From: Flavobacterium paronense | GTDB lineage: Bacteria; Bacteroidota; Bacteroidia; Flavobacteriales; Flavobacteriaceae | Assembly: GCF_030409795.1 (NCBI RefSeq) | Contig: NZ_JAUFQN010000019.1 | Location: 2,294,001 to 2,358,000 of the forward strand | Direction: 5' to 3' | DNA: 64,000 nucleotides | Shown: positions 54,031-62,619 of the stretch, piece after piece | How positions within the stretch are numbered: the stretch's first letter is position 1 | How the letters are laid out: every line of letters begins with the position of its first letter | Program-made: the position numbers and the translations under genes | The notes under the pieces: model-generated | The model's database searches: none | What the model was told of the DNA's origin: nothing | What the model saw: only the letters and a program-made list of their open reading frames with translations

Positions 54031-54749
54031 GACCTATCACACTCAAAGGAAAATTATATTTAATCCCAACGACATTGGGAGAAATGAATCCACATGATGT
54101 TTTACCGCAAACCGTAAAAAGAGCCATAGATTTTATTGACGACTACATTGTTGAAAATGAAAAAACAGCTCGAAAATTCATAAAATCTATTCATCCTGAG
54201 AAGGTTCAAAACAGTTTAAGAATTTCTTCTCTCAACAAACGAACTGAAGTTTCGGAATACAATGCTATGATTGCTCCATGTCTTAATGGTCTTAACGTAG
54301 GATTAATGAGTGAAGCAGGTTGTCCCGGAGTTGCTGATCCTGGTGCTGTAATTGTAAAAATTGCTCACGAAAAAGGAATTCAGGTTGTGCCTTTAGTTGG
54401 CCCATCTTCCATCCTATTGGCGATGATGGGTTCAGGAATGAATGGTCAGAGTTTTGCCTTCAATGGCTATCTTCCTATTGATAAAGGAGATAAAAAAACA
54501 GCTTTAAAAAACTTTGAAAATCTATCAAGCACAAAAAATCAGTCTCAGATTTTTATTGAAACGCCGTATAGAAATAATAAATTGTTAGAAGATTTGTTGC
54601 AGATATTACAACCGAATACACATCTTTGCATTGCAACCGACATTACATTACCAACAGAATTCATCAAAACGTTTCGCGTGGCAGATTGGAAAAAAATAAA
54701 GGTCGATTTGCACAACAGGCCTACCATTTTTATTATTCATAAGTTCTAA
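54027..54749 (+). CDS. SAM-dependent methyltransferase of the RsmI/tetrapyrrole methylase family
   Basis: The 240-residue protein has the start GKLYLIPTTLGEMNPHDVLP, the SAM-binding MSEAGCPGVADPGAVIV (about 95-111), VVPLVGPSSILLAMMGSGMNG and the FIETPYRNN motif. These match the RsmI-like 16S rRNA 2'-O-methyltransferase branch. Homologues in Bacteroidota are often annotated only as SAM-dependent methyltransferases, so ribosomal activity is likely but not certain. It is coupled to the phosphatase gene. Confidence 0.85.
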   Translation: MRPITLKGKLYLIPTTLGEMNPHDVLPQTVKRAIDFIDDYIVENEKTARKFIKSIHPEKVQNSLRISSLNKRTEVSEYNAMIAPCLNGLNVGLMSEAGCPGVADPGAVIVKIAHEKGIQVVPLVGPSSILLAMMGSGMNGQSFAFNGYLPIDKGDKKTALKNFENLSSTKNQSQIFIETPYRNNKLLEDLLQILQPNTHLCIATDITLPTEFIKTFRVADWKKIKVDLHNRPTIFIIHKF

Positions 54750-54811
54750 TTGCTAGTTTTTTCCATCATATATTTCATATATTTTTTTCTAAACAAATTA
54801 TTTTGTTTCAG

Positions 54812-54866
54812 ATTTGTAACAATTTTTTTGTAACAATATAGTTTGTTACAGATTTTTTGTTACAAG
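54812..54866. repeat. Nested TGTAACA/TGTTACA inverted repeats
   Basis: Four copies of the heptamer lie in 55 bases: TGTAACA at about 54815 and 54829, TGTTACA at about 54844 and 54859. The middle pair (TGTAACAA...TTTGTTACA) forms an 8-bp perfect inverted repeat around 6 bases; the outer pair nests round it. T runs separate the units. They lie between two convergent gene ends. Confidence 0.6.
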
Positions 54867-54876
54867 TTTTTTTTGC

Positions 54877-54906
54877 AAAAAAAAGCCCATCATAACTGAC
54901 GAGCTT
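54877..54906 (-). terminator. Rho-independent terminator of the SLT-like gene
   Basis: On the minus strand AAGCTCGTC and GATGGGCTT pair (two G-U) around ATAACT-type loop bases and are followed by eight T. Confidence 0.65.
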
Positions 54907-54926
54907 ATGTAATTCTCTAGGGTTGT

Positions 54927-55562
54927 TTATTTAACTTGAGCGTTTTTGATTGCTCTAATTCCACTGGTTTCAAATCCGCCAAAATCTTTCATATACGTTT
55001 TAACTGAAGTTCCGTAATCGTCTTTACATTTTTTCTCTCCATTAGAATTCAAAAATCGTTTTACTGATCCTGAACCTCCTAAATGAGCTGCTGCTAAAAT
55101 CCCTGATTCGGTTATTTTAACACCGTCGACTATTTTACCTTCGTAATAATTTATATAGTCCTTCAACTCATACTTGTTCTTAGATAGTAAGGCTATGAAT
55201 GCTTTTTCTTGAAGTCTAGGATTATTCATAAATCCTGTGCTGTCATTTATACCAATAGATTTTAAAGTTTCTATTCCAAATTGATATTTCCCCATATAAC
55301 CTAAAGAATTAATTTTACCATATTTGCCTTGCGACTCTTTATGGGCGACTGCTTCTTTAAAGCCAATAAAATATTTCCCCGTAAAAGGAATTTTCAATTT
55401 AAAATAATCAATGCTGTTTTGAGAAGGAAAAACATAAGACTGTTCTTCATTTTCATCAGCAAACAATATGGTACTGATTTGGGAGTTGTAAGGTTTGAAA
55501 CCTGAGCTTATGAAAGCTACAGTTAGTAGGATTGTTGTGTAAAAAATTCCTTTTTTTATCAT
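54927..55562 (-). CDS. Secreted lysozyme/lytic-transglycosylase-like protein
   Basis: The 211-residue protein has a signal peptide (about 1-22) and a compact domain with the FKEAVAHKESQGKYGKINSL segment (probable catalytic Glu in the HKES motif), LGYMGKYQFGIETLKSIGI and ILAAAHLGGSGSVKRFL. These are lysozyme-superfamily (SLT-type) motifs, as in secreted lytic transglycosylases and phage lysozymes. It would cut peptidoglycan glycan strands. Family placement is from motif resemblance, so the precise clan is uncertain. It is monocistronic with a terminator at 54877-54906, and the upstream gap to the DUF2279 gene is 86 bases. Confidence 0.72.
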   Translation of the reverse strand: MIKKGIFYTTILLTVAFISSGFKPYNSQISTILFADENEEQSYVFPSQNSIDYFKLKIPFTGKYFIGFKEAVAHKESQGKYGKINSLGYMGKYQFGIETLKSIGINDSTGFMNNPRLQEKAFIALLSKNKYELKDYINYYEGKIVDGVKITESGILAAAHLGGSGSVKRFLNSNGEKKCKDDYGTSVKTYMKDFGGFETSGIRAIKNAQVK

Positions 55563-55648
55563 TTAAGGTTATTTCCAAGCGCTGTCACCATCTTGATATT
55601 TCCGTGTGCAAATATACAACTAAATATTATAAATTGAATATCAAGTAG

Positions 55649-56566
55649 TTAAAAATACAAGATGTGGAATTTGGTTCCGCCTGAGCCCTTGATTTCAAAC
55701 GTTGGAGCTGGAATTTTAATCGAATTGAAAATTGTTAAAACTGTCTTAACAAAATGTGATTTGGTTTCAATTTTTGTCAAATCAACGTCAAGCGAGAGGT
55801 AAAACTGACGGTATCTTTTACTTTCCGGAAGAAAAACAGTATTTACCAACTCATCATTACCAGTAATCATTCCTTCTGCTCCATAACCAAAGGCAATATT
55901 TAACCATTTTGGAATTTTTGAAGATTTATCAAATGAATAAATATTAGCTGACAACCAATACGTTTGTCCGTTATAATCTTTCAAAATTTGCTCTTGAATG
56001 GAACTTCCCAAAACATTTGGTCTTGCAGCTGCGTATGGCGTTGTATGGAAGGAAAATTTAGGGACAATTCGCTGTTCTTTCCAAAGCAATTCCTGCGAAA
56101 CATATAAAGCCGTTCCTGAAATATTAGCTGCAATATCTCCTAAAGAAGCGCCCCAATTTGCAGAATAACCATCAAAAACCTCAACTGTTGTAAGAAACGC
56201 TAAGCCTAAAGTTGAGCCGTAAATCAATTGGTTTTTACGATTTGCGCCCGACCATTTCAATGCATTAGCACCAAAACTACCTAAATGATAGGACGAAAAA
56301 ACATGCCCTACTTTATCCATTTGAAGCCACTCAGCATTGTCATTAATAAAATGAAAATTAGAATGAGGATAATCGGCATACCAAATTTGATTCAAGCCAA
56401 TCAATGTTGCTGAACCAATAGCAGCTTCAGAGATAACTAATGTATTGAGTCGCTTTTTGTTTAAAGTATCCGAAGGTTTAAGAAATTTTTCAATGGAATT
56501 TTGAGCTACAGCAACTTGGCAACACCAAAACAGAAGCCCTAAAACTATTATTTTAGATACTTTCAA
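55649..56566 (-). CDS. DUF2279 domain outer-membrane/periplasmic protein
   Basis: The 305-residue protein has a signal peptide (about 1-21, VAVAQ) and the DUF2279 core (about 40-165: LNQIWYADYPHSNFHFINDN, MDKVGHVFSSYHLG, EVFDGYSANWGASLGDIAANI). The C-terminal part is beta-rich and ends in aromatic residues. The function is unknown; some members are predicted outer-membrane barrels. It is the last gene of the dapF-GNAT-mltG operon, 2 bases after mltG, so it may join the same envelope process. Confidence 0.85.
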   Translation of the reverse strand: MKVSKIIVLGLLFWCCQVAVAQNSIEKFLKPSDTLNKKRLNTLVISEAAIGSATLIGLNQIWYADYPHSNFHFINDNAEWLQMDKVGHVFSSYHLGSFGANALKWSGANRKNQLIYGSTLGLAFLTTVEVFDGYSANWGASLGDIAANISGTALYVSQELLWKEQRIVPKFSFHTTPYAAARPNVLGSSIQEQILKDYNGQTYWLSANIYSFDKSSKIPKWLNIAFGYGAEGMITGNDELVNTVFLPESKRYRQFYLSLDVDLTKIETKSHFVKTVLTIFNSIKIPAPTFEIKGSGGTKFHILYF

Positions 56567-56568
56567 AA

Positions 56569-57603
56569 TTATCTATTTGTCCCTTGTTTGTTCAGCCAAT
56601 CTGCATATTTCTTTGCATTCACTTGATGTTGTTCGTAAGTAGACGCAAAAACATGATAACCAAATTTTTCAACGCTGGCGCAAAAATAAATATAATCGTG
56701 TTTTTCCGCATTCAACACTGCATCTATTGCGTCAACATCCGGCATGGCAATTGGTCCCGGAGGCAAACCAATATTTTTATAAGTGTTATATGGAGAATTG
56801 ATAAACAAATCGTTATATAAAACACGTTTGATAACTTGGTTAAAATCATTGTCACGCAATTTCAAAGCATAAATCACAGTTGGATCCGCCTGTAAAGGCA
56901 TACCTTGATTTAATCTATTGAGATAAACGCCGGCAATTGTTGGACGCTCGCTTTTCTTCACAGATTCTTTATGCACAATTGAAGCTACAGTTATCACTTG
57001 AACCGGAGTTAAATTTAAAGCAGTAGCTTTTGCTATTCGCTCCTTTGTCCAGAACCGATTGTATTCATCTAACATTTTACTTCTAAATTTTTCTGCCGAA
57101 ATATTCCAATAGACTTCATAGGTATTTGGCAAAAACATGGCAAAAACATTGTCTTTGGTAAAGCCATTTTTTTGAAGAAAAATAGTATCTCGAAAAGTGG
57201 CCAGGAGTTTTGTAATATCCGGTTCGATTTGAGAGCTCAAACGTTCACAAAGATTTTCCAATCGCTCCTGATTGTTGAAAGCCAATTTTACAGGAACATT
57301 TCTTCGCATAGCACCAACCAATTGGAAAGCACTCATCCCTTTCTTTAGCAAAAATCGCCCGGCATTTATATTATCCGGATAGGAACGACGTTTGGCAATA
57401 AACTCAAAATCGCTCATATTTTTTACCAGTGGTGAAAGTAATTTTTCAACGTCCTGATAAGTTGAACCTGTTGGAACCTCAACATATAATTCTTCTTTGT
57501 CAAAATTTGTATCCGAAGAGAAAAACTTAATGTAAACAATCGCTACAAAAACAAGGAATACAATTCCTAAAACTTTGATAATTTTATTTCTATTCAAAAC
57601 CAT
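56569..57603 (-). CDS. mltG: Endolytic murein transglycosylase MltG
   Basis: MltG cleaves nascent peptidoglycan glycan strands near the inner membrane and is proposed to end their elongation. The 344-residue protein has one N-terminal membrane helix (about 9-27) and the YceG-like domain. The catalytic Glu lies in VASIVHKESVKKSERPTIAGVY (about 213-234), and conserved DPTVIYAL and SPYNTYKNIGLPPGPI follow. It is co-transcribed with the GNAT and dapF genes and abuts both neighbours (2 and 0 bases). Confidence 0.94.
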   Translation of the reverse strand: MVLNRNKIIKVLGIVFLVFVAIVYIKFFSSDTNFDKEELYVEVPTGSTYQDVEKLLSPLVKNMSDFEFIAKRRSYPDNINAGRFLLKKGMSAFQLVGAMRRNVPVKLAFNNQERLENLCERLSSQIEPDITKLLATFRDTIFLQKNGFTKDNVFAMFLPNTYEVYWNISAEKFRSKMLDEYNRFWTKERIAKATALNLTPVQVITVASIVHKESVKKSERPTIAGVYLNRLNQGMPLQADPTVIYALKLRDNDFNQVIKRVLYNDLFINSPYNTYKNIGLPPGPIAMPDVDAIDAVLNAEKHDYIYFCASVEKFGYHVFASTYEQHQVNAKKYADWLNKQGTNR

Positions 57604-58131
57604 TTATTTTTTAATTAATTGAAAAACAGCTTCGTCATGAAAAGCATTATTAGTAAAATTCCAGTCCTTCTTAACACCTGTTTTTTCAAATCCAAATGTA
57701 GTAAAAAGTGATTCACTTGCTTTATTTTCTGTTCCGATATTTGCATACAATTGGTGTAATTGCAATTGTTCAAAAGCGTAATTAATCACCAACCCCAATG
57801 CTTCTTTTCCGAAACCATTATTTCTATCGACTTCATTTTGGATGATTATTCCAATTCCGGCTCGACGGTTTTTAGCATCAAAATCAAATAAATCAATTAA
57901 TCCAACAGCTTCCGAATTTCCTTTTTTACAAATAACCAATCGCAATTGCTTGGCTTCATATATATCCTGATGTGCGTTTTCTAAATATTGTCGAATAAGG
58001 AATTTGCTGTATGGAGTAATCGTGTTGCTAACTTCCCAAATATTTTCATCGTTTTCTATAGCATAAACAAACCCTAAATCTTCAGGTTCGAGTGCTCGTA
58101 GATGAATATTTTTTCCTTTTAATGTTACCAT
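57604..58131 (-). CDS. GNAT-family N-acetyltransferase (RimJ/RimL-like)
   Basis: The 175-residue protein has the RimJ/RimL-type start MVTLKGKNIHLRALEPEDLGF, an acetyl-CoA-binding segment (NNGFGKEALGLVINYAF) and the C-terminal ASESLFTTFGFEKTG. The acceptor could be a protein N-terminus or a small amine. It overlaps the end of dapF by 7 bases and abuts mltG, so it is translated from the same message. The function in this operon is unknown. Confidence 0.88.
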   Translation of the reverse strand: MVTLKGKNIHLRALEPEDLGFVYAIENDENIWEVSNTITPYSKFLIRQYLENAHQDIYEAKQLRLVICKKGNSEAVGLIDLFDFDAKNRRAGIGIIIQNEVDRNNGFGKEALGLVINYAFEQLQLHQLYANIGTENKASESLFTTFGFEKTGVKKDWNFTNNAFHDEAVFQLIKK

Positions 58132-58907
58132 TCTATTTCCCCTTCAAAAACAAAAGTTGCCGGGCCTTTCAGAAAAACGTTGGTGTAAATACCTCCAACT
58201 TTTTCAAATGAAACTTCCAATTTTCCTCCTTCCACATTTAAATAAATATGGCTCAAACTGGTTTCTCCAATTGCGTGCATGGCAATAGCTGCAGCAGTAG
58301 CACCTGTACCACAAGAGAAAGTTTCATCTTCCACGCCGCGCTCATACGTTCGTAACCTAAAATGATTGTCCAAGAGTTGCTGAACAAAATTCACATTACT
58401 TCCTGCTTTCCCATATAAATCGGAATATCGAATTTTGGCACCAATTCCTTTTACATCATAATTATTCAAATCATCAACCATCATCACGTGATGCGGTGAA
58501 CCGGTATTCAGAAAAACATAATCGGATTCGATTTTTACTTCATCAACATCTTTCATTCCTAAAGAGATAATTCCGTCTTCAAAAACAAATGCCTTATGCA
58601 AACCATCTGTTGCTAAAAAAGTAGCTTGGTCACTAATAAGATTTAGTCTTTTGGCGAAAGCCACAATACATCTACCACCATTGCCACACATCGAACTTTG
58701 ATTCCCATCAGAATTGTAATAAACCATTTTGAAATCAGTCTCATTGTCATTTTCTAATAAAATAAGACCATCTGCGCCAATTCCGAAACGTCGGTCGCAC
58801 AGTTTTTCGATGCGTTTGACATCCGTTTTTGGAAAATTGTTTTGACGATTATCAATAAAGATAAAGTCATTTCCAGTTCCTTCGTATTTGTAAAAAGTGA
58901 ATTTCAT
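58125..58907 (-). CDS. dapF: Diaminopimelate epimerase
   Basis: DapF converts LL- to meso-diaminopimelate for peptidoglycan and lysine. The 260-residue product has YKYEGTGNDFIFIDNR, the first catalytic Cys in SSMCGNGGRC and the second in FSCGTGATAAAIA, as in the family. The frame is open from 58925, but the ATG at 58907 (MKFTFYKYEGTGND) is the conserved start. It heads the dapF-GNAT-mltG-DUF2279 operon and diverges from the DegP-type gene. Confidence 0.95.
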   Translation of the reverse strand: MKFTFYKYEGTGNDFIFIDNRQNNFPKTDVKRIEKLCDRRFGIGADGLILLENDNETDFKMVYYNSDGNQSSMCGNGGRCIVAFAKRLNLISDQATFLATDGLHKAFVFEDGIISLGMKDVDEVKIESDYVFLNTGSPHHVMMVDDLNNYDVKGIGAKIRYSDLYGKAGSNVNFVQQLLDNHFRLRTYERGVEDETFSCGTGATAAAIAMHAIGETSLSHIYLNVEGGKLEVSFEKVGGIYTNVFLKGPATFVFEGEIEW

Positions 58908-58924
58908 CGAGAGAATTATAGTCA

Positions 58925-58932
58925 CAAATATA
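58925..58932 (-). promoter_or_regulatory. -7 element of the dapF operon
   Basis: On the minus strand TATATTTG matches TAnnTTTG, 17 bases before the ATG. No clear -33 TTG is seen. Confidence 0.5.
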
Positions 58933-59039
58933 GCAATTATTAAGATTAACTTAAAAATTGTTAAACGAGCGTTAAACTGATATTTTGAACAAGAGAAATT
59001 TCTAATTTTACGTTCAAATAATTTAAAATGTTAATGATT

Positions 59040-60428
59040 ATGAAACGATTATCAAGCTTATTTTTGGTTTCTTTATTGAGTGGTGCAACCACACTTGGCG
59101 CTTACAAATTATTTATTGAAGGGAAAAGCAATCGTGATTCGATTGTAACTACAGCGCCAAACAATTATGGCAGAACTGTTGGTTTATCAGCCGAAGGTGT
59201 CGATTTTACTGCAGCTGCTGAGAATACTGTTCACACTGTTGTTCACGTTAAAAATGTATCGGTAAGAACCGTTTATAATCCGATGATGCAATGGTTTTAT
59301 GGAACTAATGGCGGACAACAACAAGAACAAGTTGGAACAGGTTCGGGCGTTATTATTTCTGAAGATGGTTATATTGTGACCAATAATCACGTGATAAAAG
59401 ATGCAACAGAACTTGAAGTTACATTAAACAACAACAAATCATACAAGGCAAAACTTATTGGAACCGATTCAAAAATGGATATTGCTTTGTTAAAAATCAA
59501 TGCAGACGAAAAATTACCATATTCTACTTTTGCCGATTCAGATCAAGTGAAAGTTGGCGAATGGGTTTTAGCAGTAGGAAATCCATATAATTTGACATCA
59601 ACAGTTACAGCCGGAATTGTTTCAGCGAAAGCCAGAAATTTAGAAGACAAAGGAATTCAATCTTTTATACAAACAGATGCTGCTGTAAATCCAGGGAACT
59701 CAGGTGGCGCATTGGTTAATACTCGCGGAGAATTAATTGGTATAAATACGATGATTTCCTCTCCAACAGGAAGCTATGCTGGTTATTCATTCGCTATTCC
59801 ATCAAACATTACCCGAAAAATCATTGAAGACATCATGGAGTTTGGTAATGTTCAACGTGGAATTCTTGGTGTTGAAGGCGGCGAATTGAACAGTAAAGCT
59901 TCCAAAGAATTAGGTATTAATGACACAGAAGGTTTCTATATTAATAAAGTAACTAAAAATTCTGGTGCTGAAAAAGCAGGATTGCAAAAAGGCGATATCA
60001 TCAAAAAATTAGACAGTCAAAATATTGATACTTATGCTGAACTTTCTGGTTACATAAGTACCAAAAGACCAAATGACAAAGTGCAGGTAACATTCATCCG
60101 CGAAGGAGAAACTAAAACTGTTCCGGTTACTTTAATCAAAAACGATATCGTTACTACCGAATTTAAAGGATTAGAATTAGAGAATATTGAAGTTGCTGAT
60201 AAAAAGAAATTCAGAATAGATTATGGTGTTCGCATTAAAGAAATTAATAATGACAATCTGAAACCTTATTATGATCAATTAAAAGGCGGCATTATTCTTT
60301 CGGTAGATAATGTAAAAGCAACCGATGTTGAAACCATTTCTAAAGTTTTAAATAAAAAAGATGAAAATCAAAATGTAAGCATTCAAATGCTTAACAAAAT
60401 TGGGCAAGTAATTCAAGTAATTTTATAA
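59040..60428 (+). CDS. degP: Periplasmic Do-like serine protease (DegP/HtrA)
   Basis: This is a periplasmic quality-control protease/chaperone. The 462-residue protein has an N-terminal signal/anchor helix (about 5-21, SSLFLVSLLSGATTLGA) and the trypsin-like domain with the catalytic triad: His in IVTNNHVIKDA, Asp in DSKMDIALLKI and Ser in NPGNSGGALVN. PDZ1 lies at about 270-355 (GFYINKVTKNSGAEKAGLQKGD) and a second, degenerate PDZ at about 385-460. ATG codons occur at 59028, 59034 and 59040; the last gives a normal signal peptide. It has its own terminator and diverges from dapF. Confidence 0.92.
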   Translation: MKRLSSLFLVSLLSGATTLGAYKLFIEGKSNRDSIVTTAPNNYGRTVGLSAEGVDFTAAAENTVHTVVHVKNVSVRTVYNPMMQWFYGTNGGQQQEQVGTGSGVIISEDGYIVTNNHVIKDATELEVTLNNNKSYKAKLIGTDSKMDIALLKINADEKLPYSTFADSDQVKVGEWVLAVGNPYNLTSTVTAGIVSAKARNLEDKGIQSFIQTDAAVNPGNSGGALVNTRGELIGINTMISSPTGSYAGYSFAIPSNITRKIIEDIMEFGNVQRGILGVEGGELNSKASKELGINDTEGFYINKVTKNSGAEKAGLQKGDIIKKLDSQNIDTYAELSGYISTKRPNDKVQVTFIREGETKTVPVTLIKNDIVTTEFKGLELENIEVADKKKFRIDYGVRIKEINNDNLKPYYDQLKGGIILSVDNVKATDVETISKVLNKKDENQNVSIQMLNKIGQVIQVIL

Positions 60429-60450
60429 GGTTAAAAGGTTAATATTCAGT

Positions 60451-60483
60451 AAAACCAGTTCAAATTTTGGACTGGTTTTTTTG
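60451..60483 (+). terminator. Rho-independent terminator of the DegP-type gene
   Basis: AAAACCAGTTC and GGACTGGTTTT pair around CAAATTT-type loop bases with about seven T following. Confidence 0.8.
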
Positions 60484-60531
60484 TTTTATAAAAAAGTTAC
60501 GAAATCGTTTTCGTGAAAGATTTCTATTTTA

Positions 60532-60539
60532 TACTTTTG
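60532..60539 (+). promoter_or_regulatory. -7 element of gap
   Basis: TACTTTTG matches TAnnTTTG, 44 bases before the ATG at 60584. The -33 region is not clear. Confidence 0.5.
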
Positions 60540-60583
60540 CGCCAAAATTATTTTTTGCACACAACTAAATACTTATTTATTTT

Positions 60584-62032
60584 ATGGACAGTAACAAATT
60601 TTATGAGAAGGAGTTATCATTTCAGGCAGACAGACGAAAGGCTGCGGTTGAATTAATCAAGATTATCAGCGATTTGTGGTATGATAAATCAATCGAGTTG
60701 GTACTTTTCAGAAACCAACTGATTGACAGAAATGTTAGCGACATCATCAACTTTCACGAATATGCCGGTGAGTTTGTTCAAAAACCAATCAATATTTTTG
60801 ATTCGGTAGAAATTGCACGCTCAATTCAAAACTTAGATTTACCGCCATCTCGTATTGATATTGGAAAATTAACTTACGAATACCATCTCGAAGATAATAA
60901 ATACCATGACAGTCGCGCTTTCGTTATTGACAAATTAAGAAATGCAAAAGATTTTCATGATTTAAAACCAAAAGATGTTGTCTTGTATGGTTTTGGTAGA
61001 ATTGGTCGTTTGTTGGCCCGTGAAATGATGAGTAAAATGGGTAAAGGACAGCAACTTCGTCTTCGTGCCATTGTGACTCGTGACAGAAATGATGCTACTT
61101 CTTTAGAAAAAAGAGCCTCATTGTTGCGTTATGATTCAGTTCATGGAGATTTTCAAGGTTCAGTACAAGCTGATGCCGATAACAATGCATTAATCATCAA
61201 CGGAACGACAGTTCATGTTATAACGGCTAATTCTCCTGAAGAAATTGATTATACAAAATACGGAATCGATGATGCTTTGTTAATTGATAATACGGGTGCC
61301 TTTACAACTGAAGAGCAATTGAAACGTCATTTAACTTCAAAAGGAATTGAAAAAGTATTATTAACTGCGCCAGGAAAAGGTGTTCCAAATATTGTTTACG
61401 GAGTAAATCACAACGATTATAATCCTGATGATGTTGCCATTTTTTCTGCAGCATCTTGTACAACCAATGCTATTACGCCTGTTTTAAAAGTGGTTGAAGA
61501 TACACTTGGCGTTGTAAAAGGTCACATTGAAACCATTCACGCATATACCAATGACCAAAACTTGGTGGACAATATGCACAAAAAATACCGTCGTGGTCGT
61601 GCTGCTGCTTTGAATATGGTAATTACCGAAACTGGTGCTGGAACTGCTGTTGCCAAAGCATTACCAAGTTTAGCCGGAAAATTAACTTCGAATGCTATTC
61701 GTGTTCCTGTGCCAAATGGCTCTTTGGTGGTTATGAATTTGGAAGTTAGCAGAGAAACTTCTATTGAAGAAGTAAATTCTATTATGAAAAAATATGCTCT
61801 TGAAGGGGAACTTGTAGAACAAATAAGATATTCGCTGAACAACGAATTAGTTTCTTCAGATATTGTTGGAACTGCTCAGCCCTCTATTTATGATAGCAAT
61901 GCAACAATCGTTTCGGGTGACGGAAAAAATATTGTGTTATATGTTTGGTATGATAATGAATATGGATACAGTCATCAGGTAATTCGTTTGGCAAAATATA
62001 TTGCAAAAGTTAGACGTTATACTTATTATTAA
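60584..62032 (+). CDS. gap: Glyceraldehyde-3-phosphate dehydrogenase, long form
   Basis: The glycolytic enzyme oxidises glyceraldehyde 3-phosphate with NAD(P). The 482-residue protein carries about 125 extra N-terminal residues before the Rossmann domain (VVLYGFGRIGRLLAREMM, about 128-146). The catalytic Cys is in SAASCTTNAITP (Cys about 292), and the conserved His/Thr region is HIETIHAYTNDQNLVDN. The ordinary enzyme has about 335 residues; this long form is common in flavobacteria and Gammaproteobacteria (GapB/C-like) and its extension has no known role. It has its own promoter box and terminator. Confidence 0.92.
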   Translation: MDSNKFYEKELSFQADRRKAAVELIKIISDLWYDKSIELVLFRNQLIDRNVSDIINFHEYAGEFVQKPINIFDSVEIARSIQNLDLPPSRIDIGKLTYEYHLEDNKYHDSRAFVIDKLRNAKDFHDLKPKDVVLYGFGRIGRLLAREMMSKMGKGQQLRLRAIVTRDRNDATSLEKRASLLRYDSVHGDFQGSVQADADNNALIINGTTVHVITANSPEEIDYTKYGIDDALLIDNTGAFTTEEQLKRHLTSKGIEKVLLTAPGKGVPNIVYGVNHNDYNPDDVAIFSAASCTTNAITPVLKVVEDTLGVVKGHIETIHAYTNDQNLVDNMHKKYRRGRAAALNMVITETGAGTAVAKALPSLAGKLTSNAIRVPVPNGSLVVMNLEVSRETSIEEVNSIMKKYALEGELVEQIRYSLNNELVSSDIVGTAQPSIYDSNATIVSGDGKNIVLYVWYDNEYGYSHQVIRLAKYIAKVRRYTYY

Positions 62033-62062
62033 CAGAATAAGATTATTAATTCATTAGGGTAA

Positions 62063-62099
62063 AATCCGTTTGATCTGTTTAAAGTCAAACGGATTTTTG
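62063..62099 (+). terminator. Rho-independent terminator of gap
   Basis: AATCCGTTTGA (62063-62073) and TCAAACGGATT (62085-62095) form an 11-bp perfect stem followed by TTTTTG. Confidence 0.88.
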
Positions 62100-62192
62100 A
62101 TGTTATCAACATTTTTTTGTTAATAAATGCGTTTTATATTAAATTAATTATTACTTTTCGCCTCTAATTTGACCCCGCCAAATCTATTATTT

Positions 62193-62567
62193 ATGAAAAA
62201 AATCTTTTTTAGTTTACTGGTTATGAGTTGTTTTGCTTTCAATGATGGAGATACAAAAATGCAAACATACAGTTATGGTCACAACGGAATGGAGTTTGTA
62301 GCCCGTGAAGGCAAGGGAATGATTATCGTTAGCACATACAATTCTAAAATGACTATTCGTCAGGATATTGCTTATAAAATTTATCAATTATATGCAAATG
62401 ATAGATTAACATCTGGGCCAAAAACAACCATCTGTGGTGATGAAGCTGATGTAACCGGAAAGTGCATTATCAGAAAAAAAGATAATCTTATCTCTCTAGA
62501 CTTTTATTATGAATTGGTTGAATGGAAATCAGGACTAAAAGAAATGTATAAAAAGAAAACTAAATAA
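62193..62567 (+). CDS. Small exported protein of unknown function
   Basis: The 124-residue product has a signal peptide (about 1-16, MKKIFFSLLVMSCFAFNDGD) and a compact region with FVAREGKGMIIVST and two later cysteines (CGDEADVTGKC). No family is recognised. It may also be a lipoprotein-like product if Cys13 were used, but the lipobox is poor. The frame is open from 62169; the ATG at 62193 fits the signal peptide. It ends at a bidirectional terminator facing the aconitase gene. Confidence 0.65.
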   Translation: MKKIFFSLLVMSCFAFNDGDTKMQTYSYGHNGMEFVAREGKGMIIVSTYNSKMTIRQDIAYKIYQLYANDRLTSGPKTTICGDEADVTGKCIIRKKDNLISLDFYYELVEWKSGLKEMYKKKTK

Positions 62568-62601
62568 AAAAAATGCTCAACAAATGTTGAGCATTTTTTT
62601 T
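62566..62601. terminator. Bidirectional Rho-independent terminator
   Basis: AAAATGCTCAA and TTGAGCATTTT form a perfect stem with A/T runs on both sides, serving the exported-protein gene (+) and the aconitase gene (-). Confidence 0.9.
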
Positions 62602-62619
62602 ATAAATTAATCCAATCAA

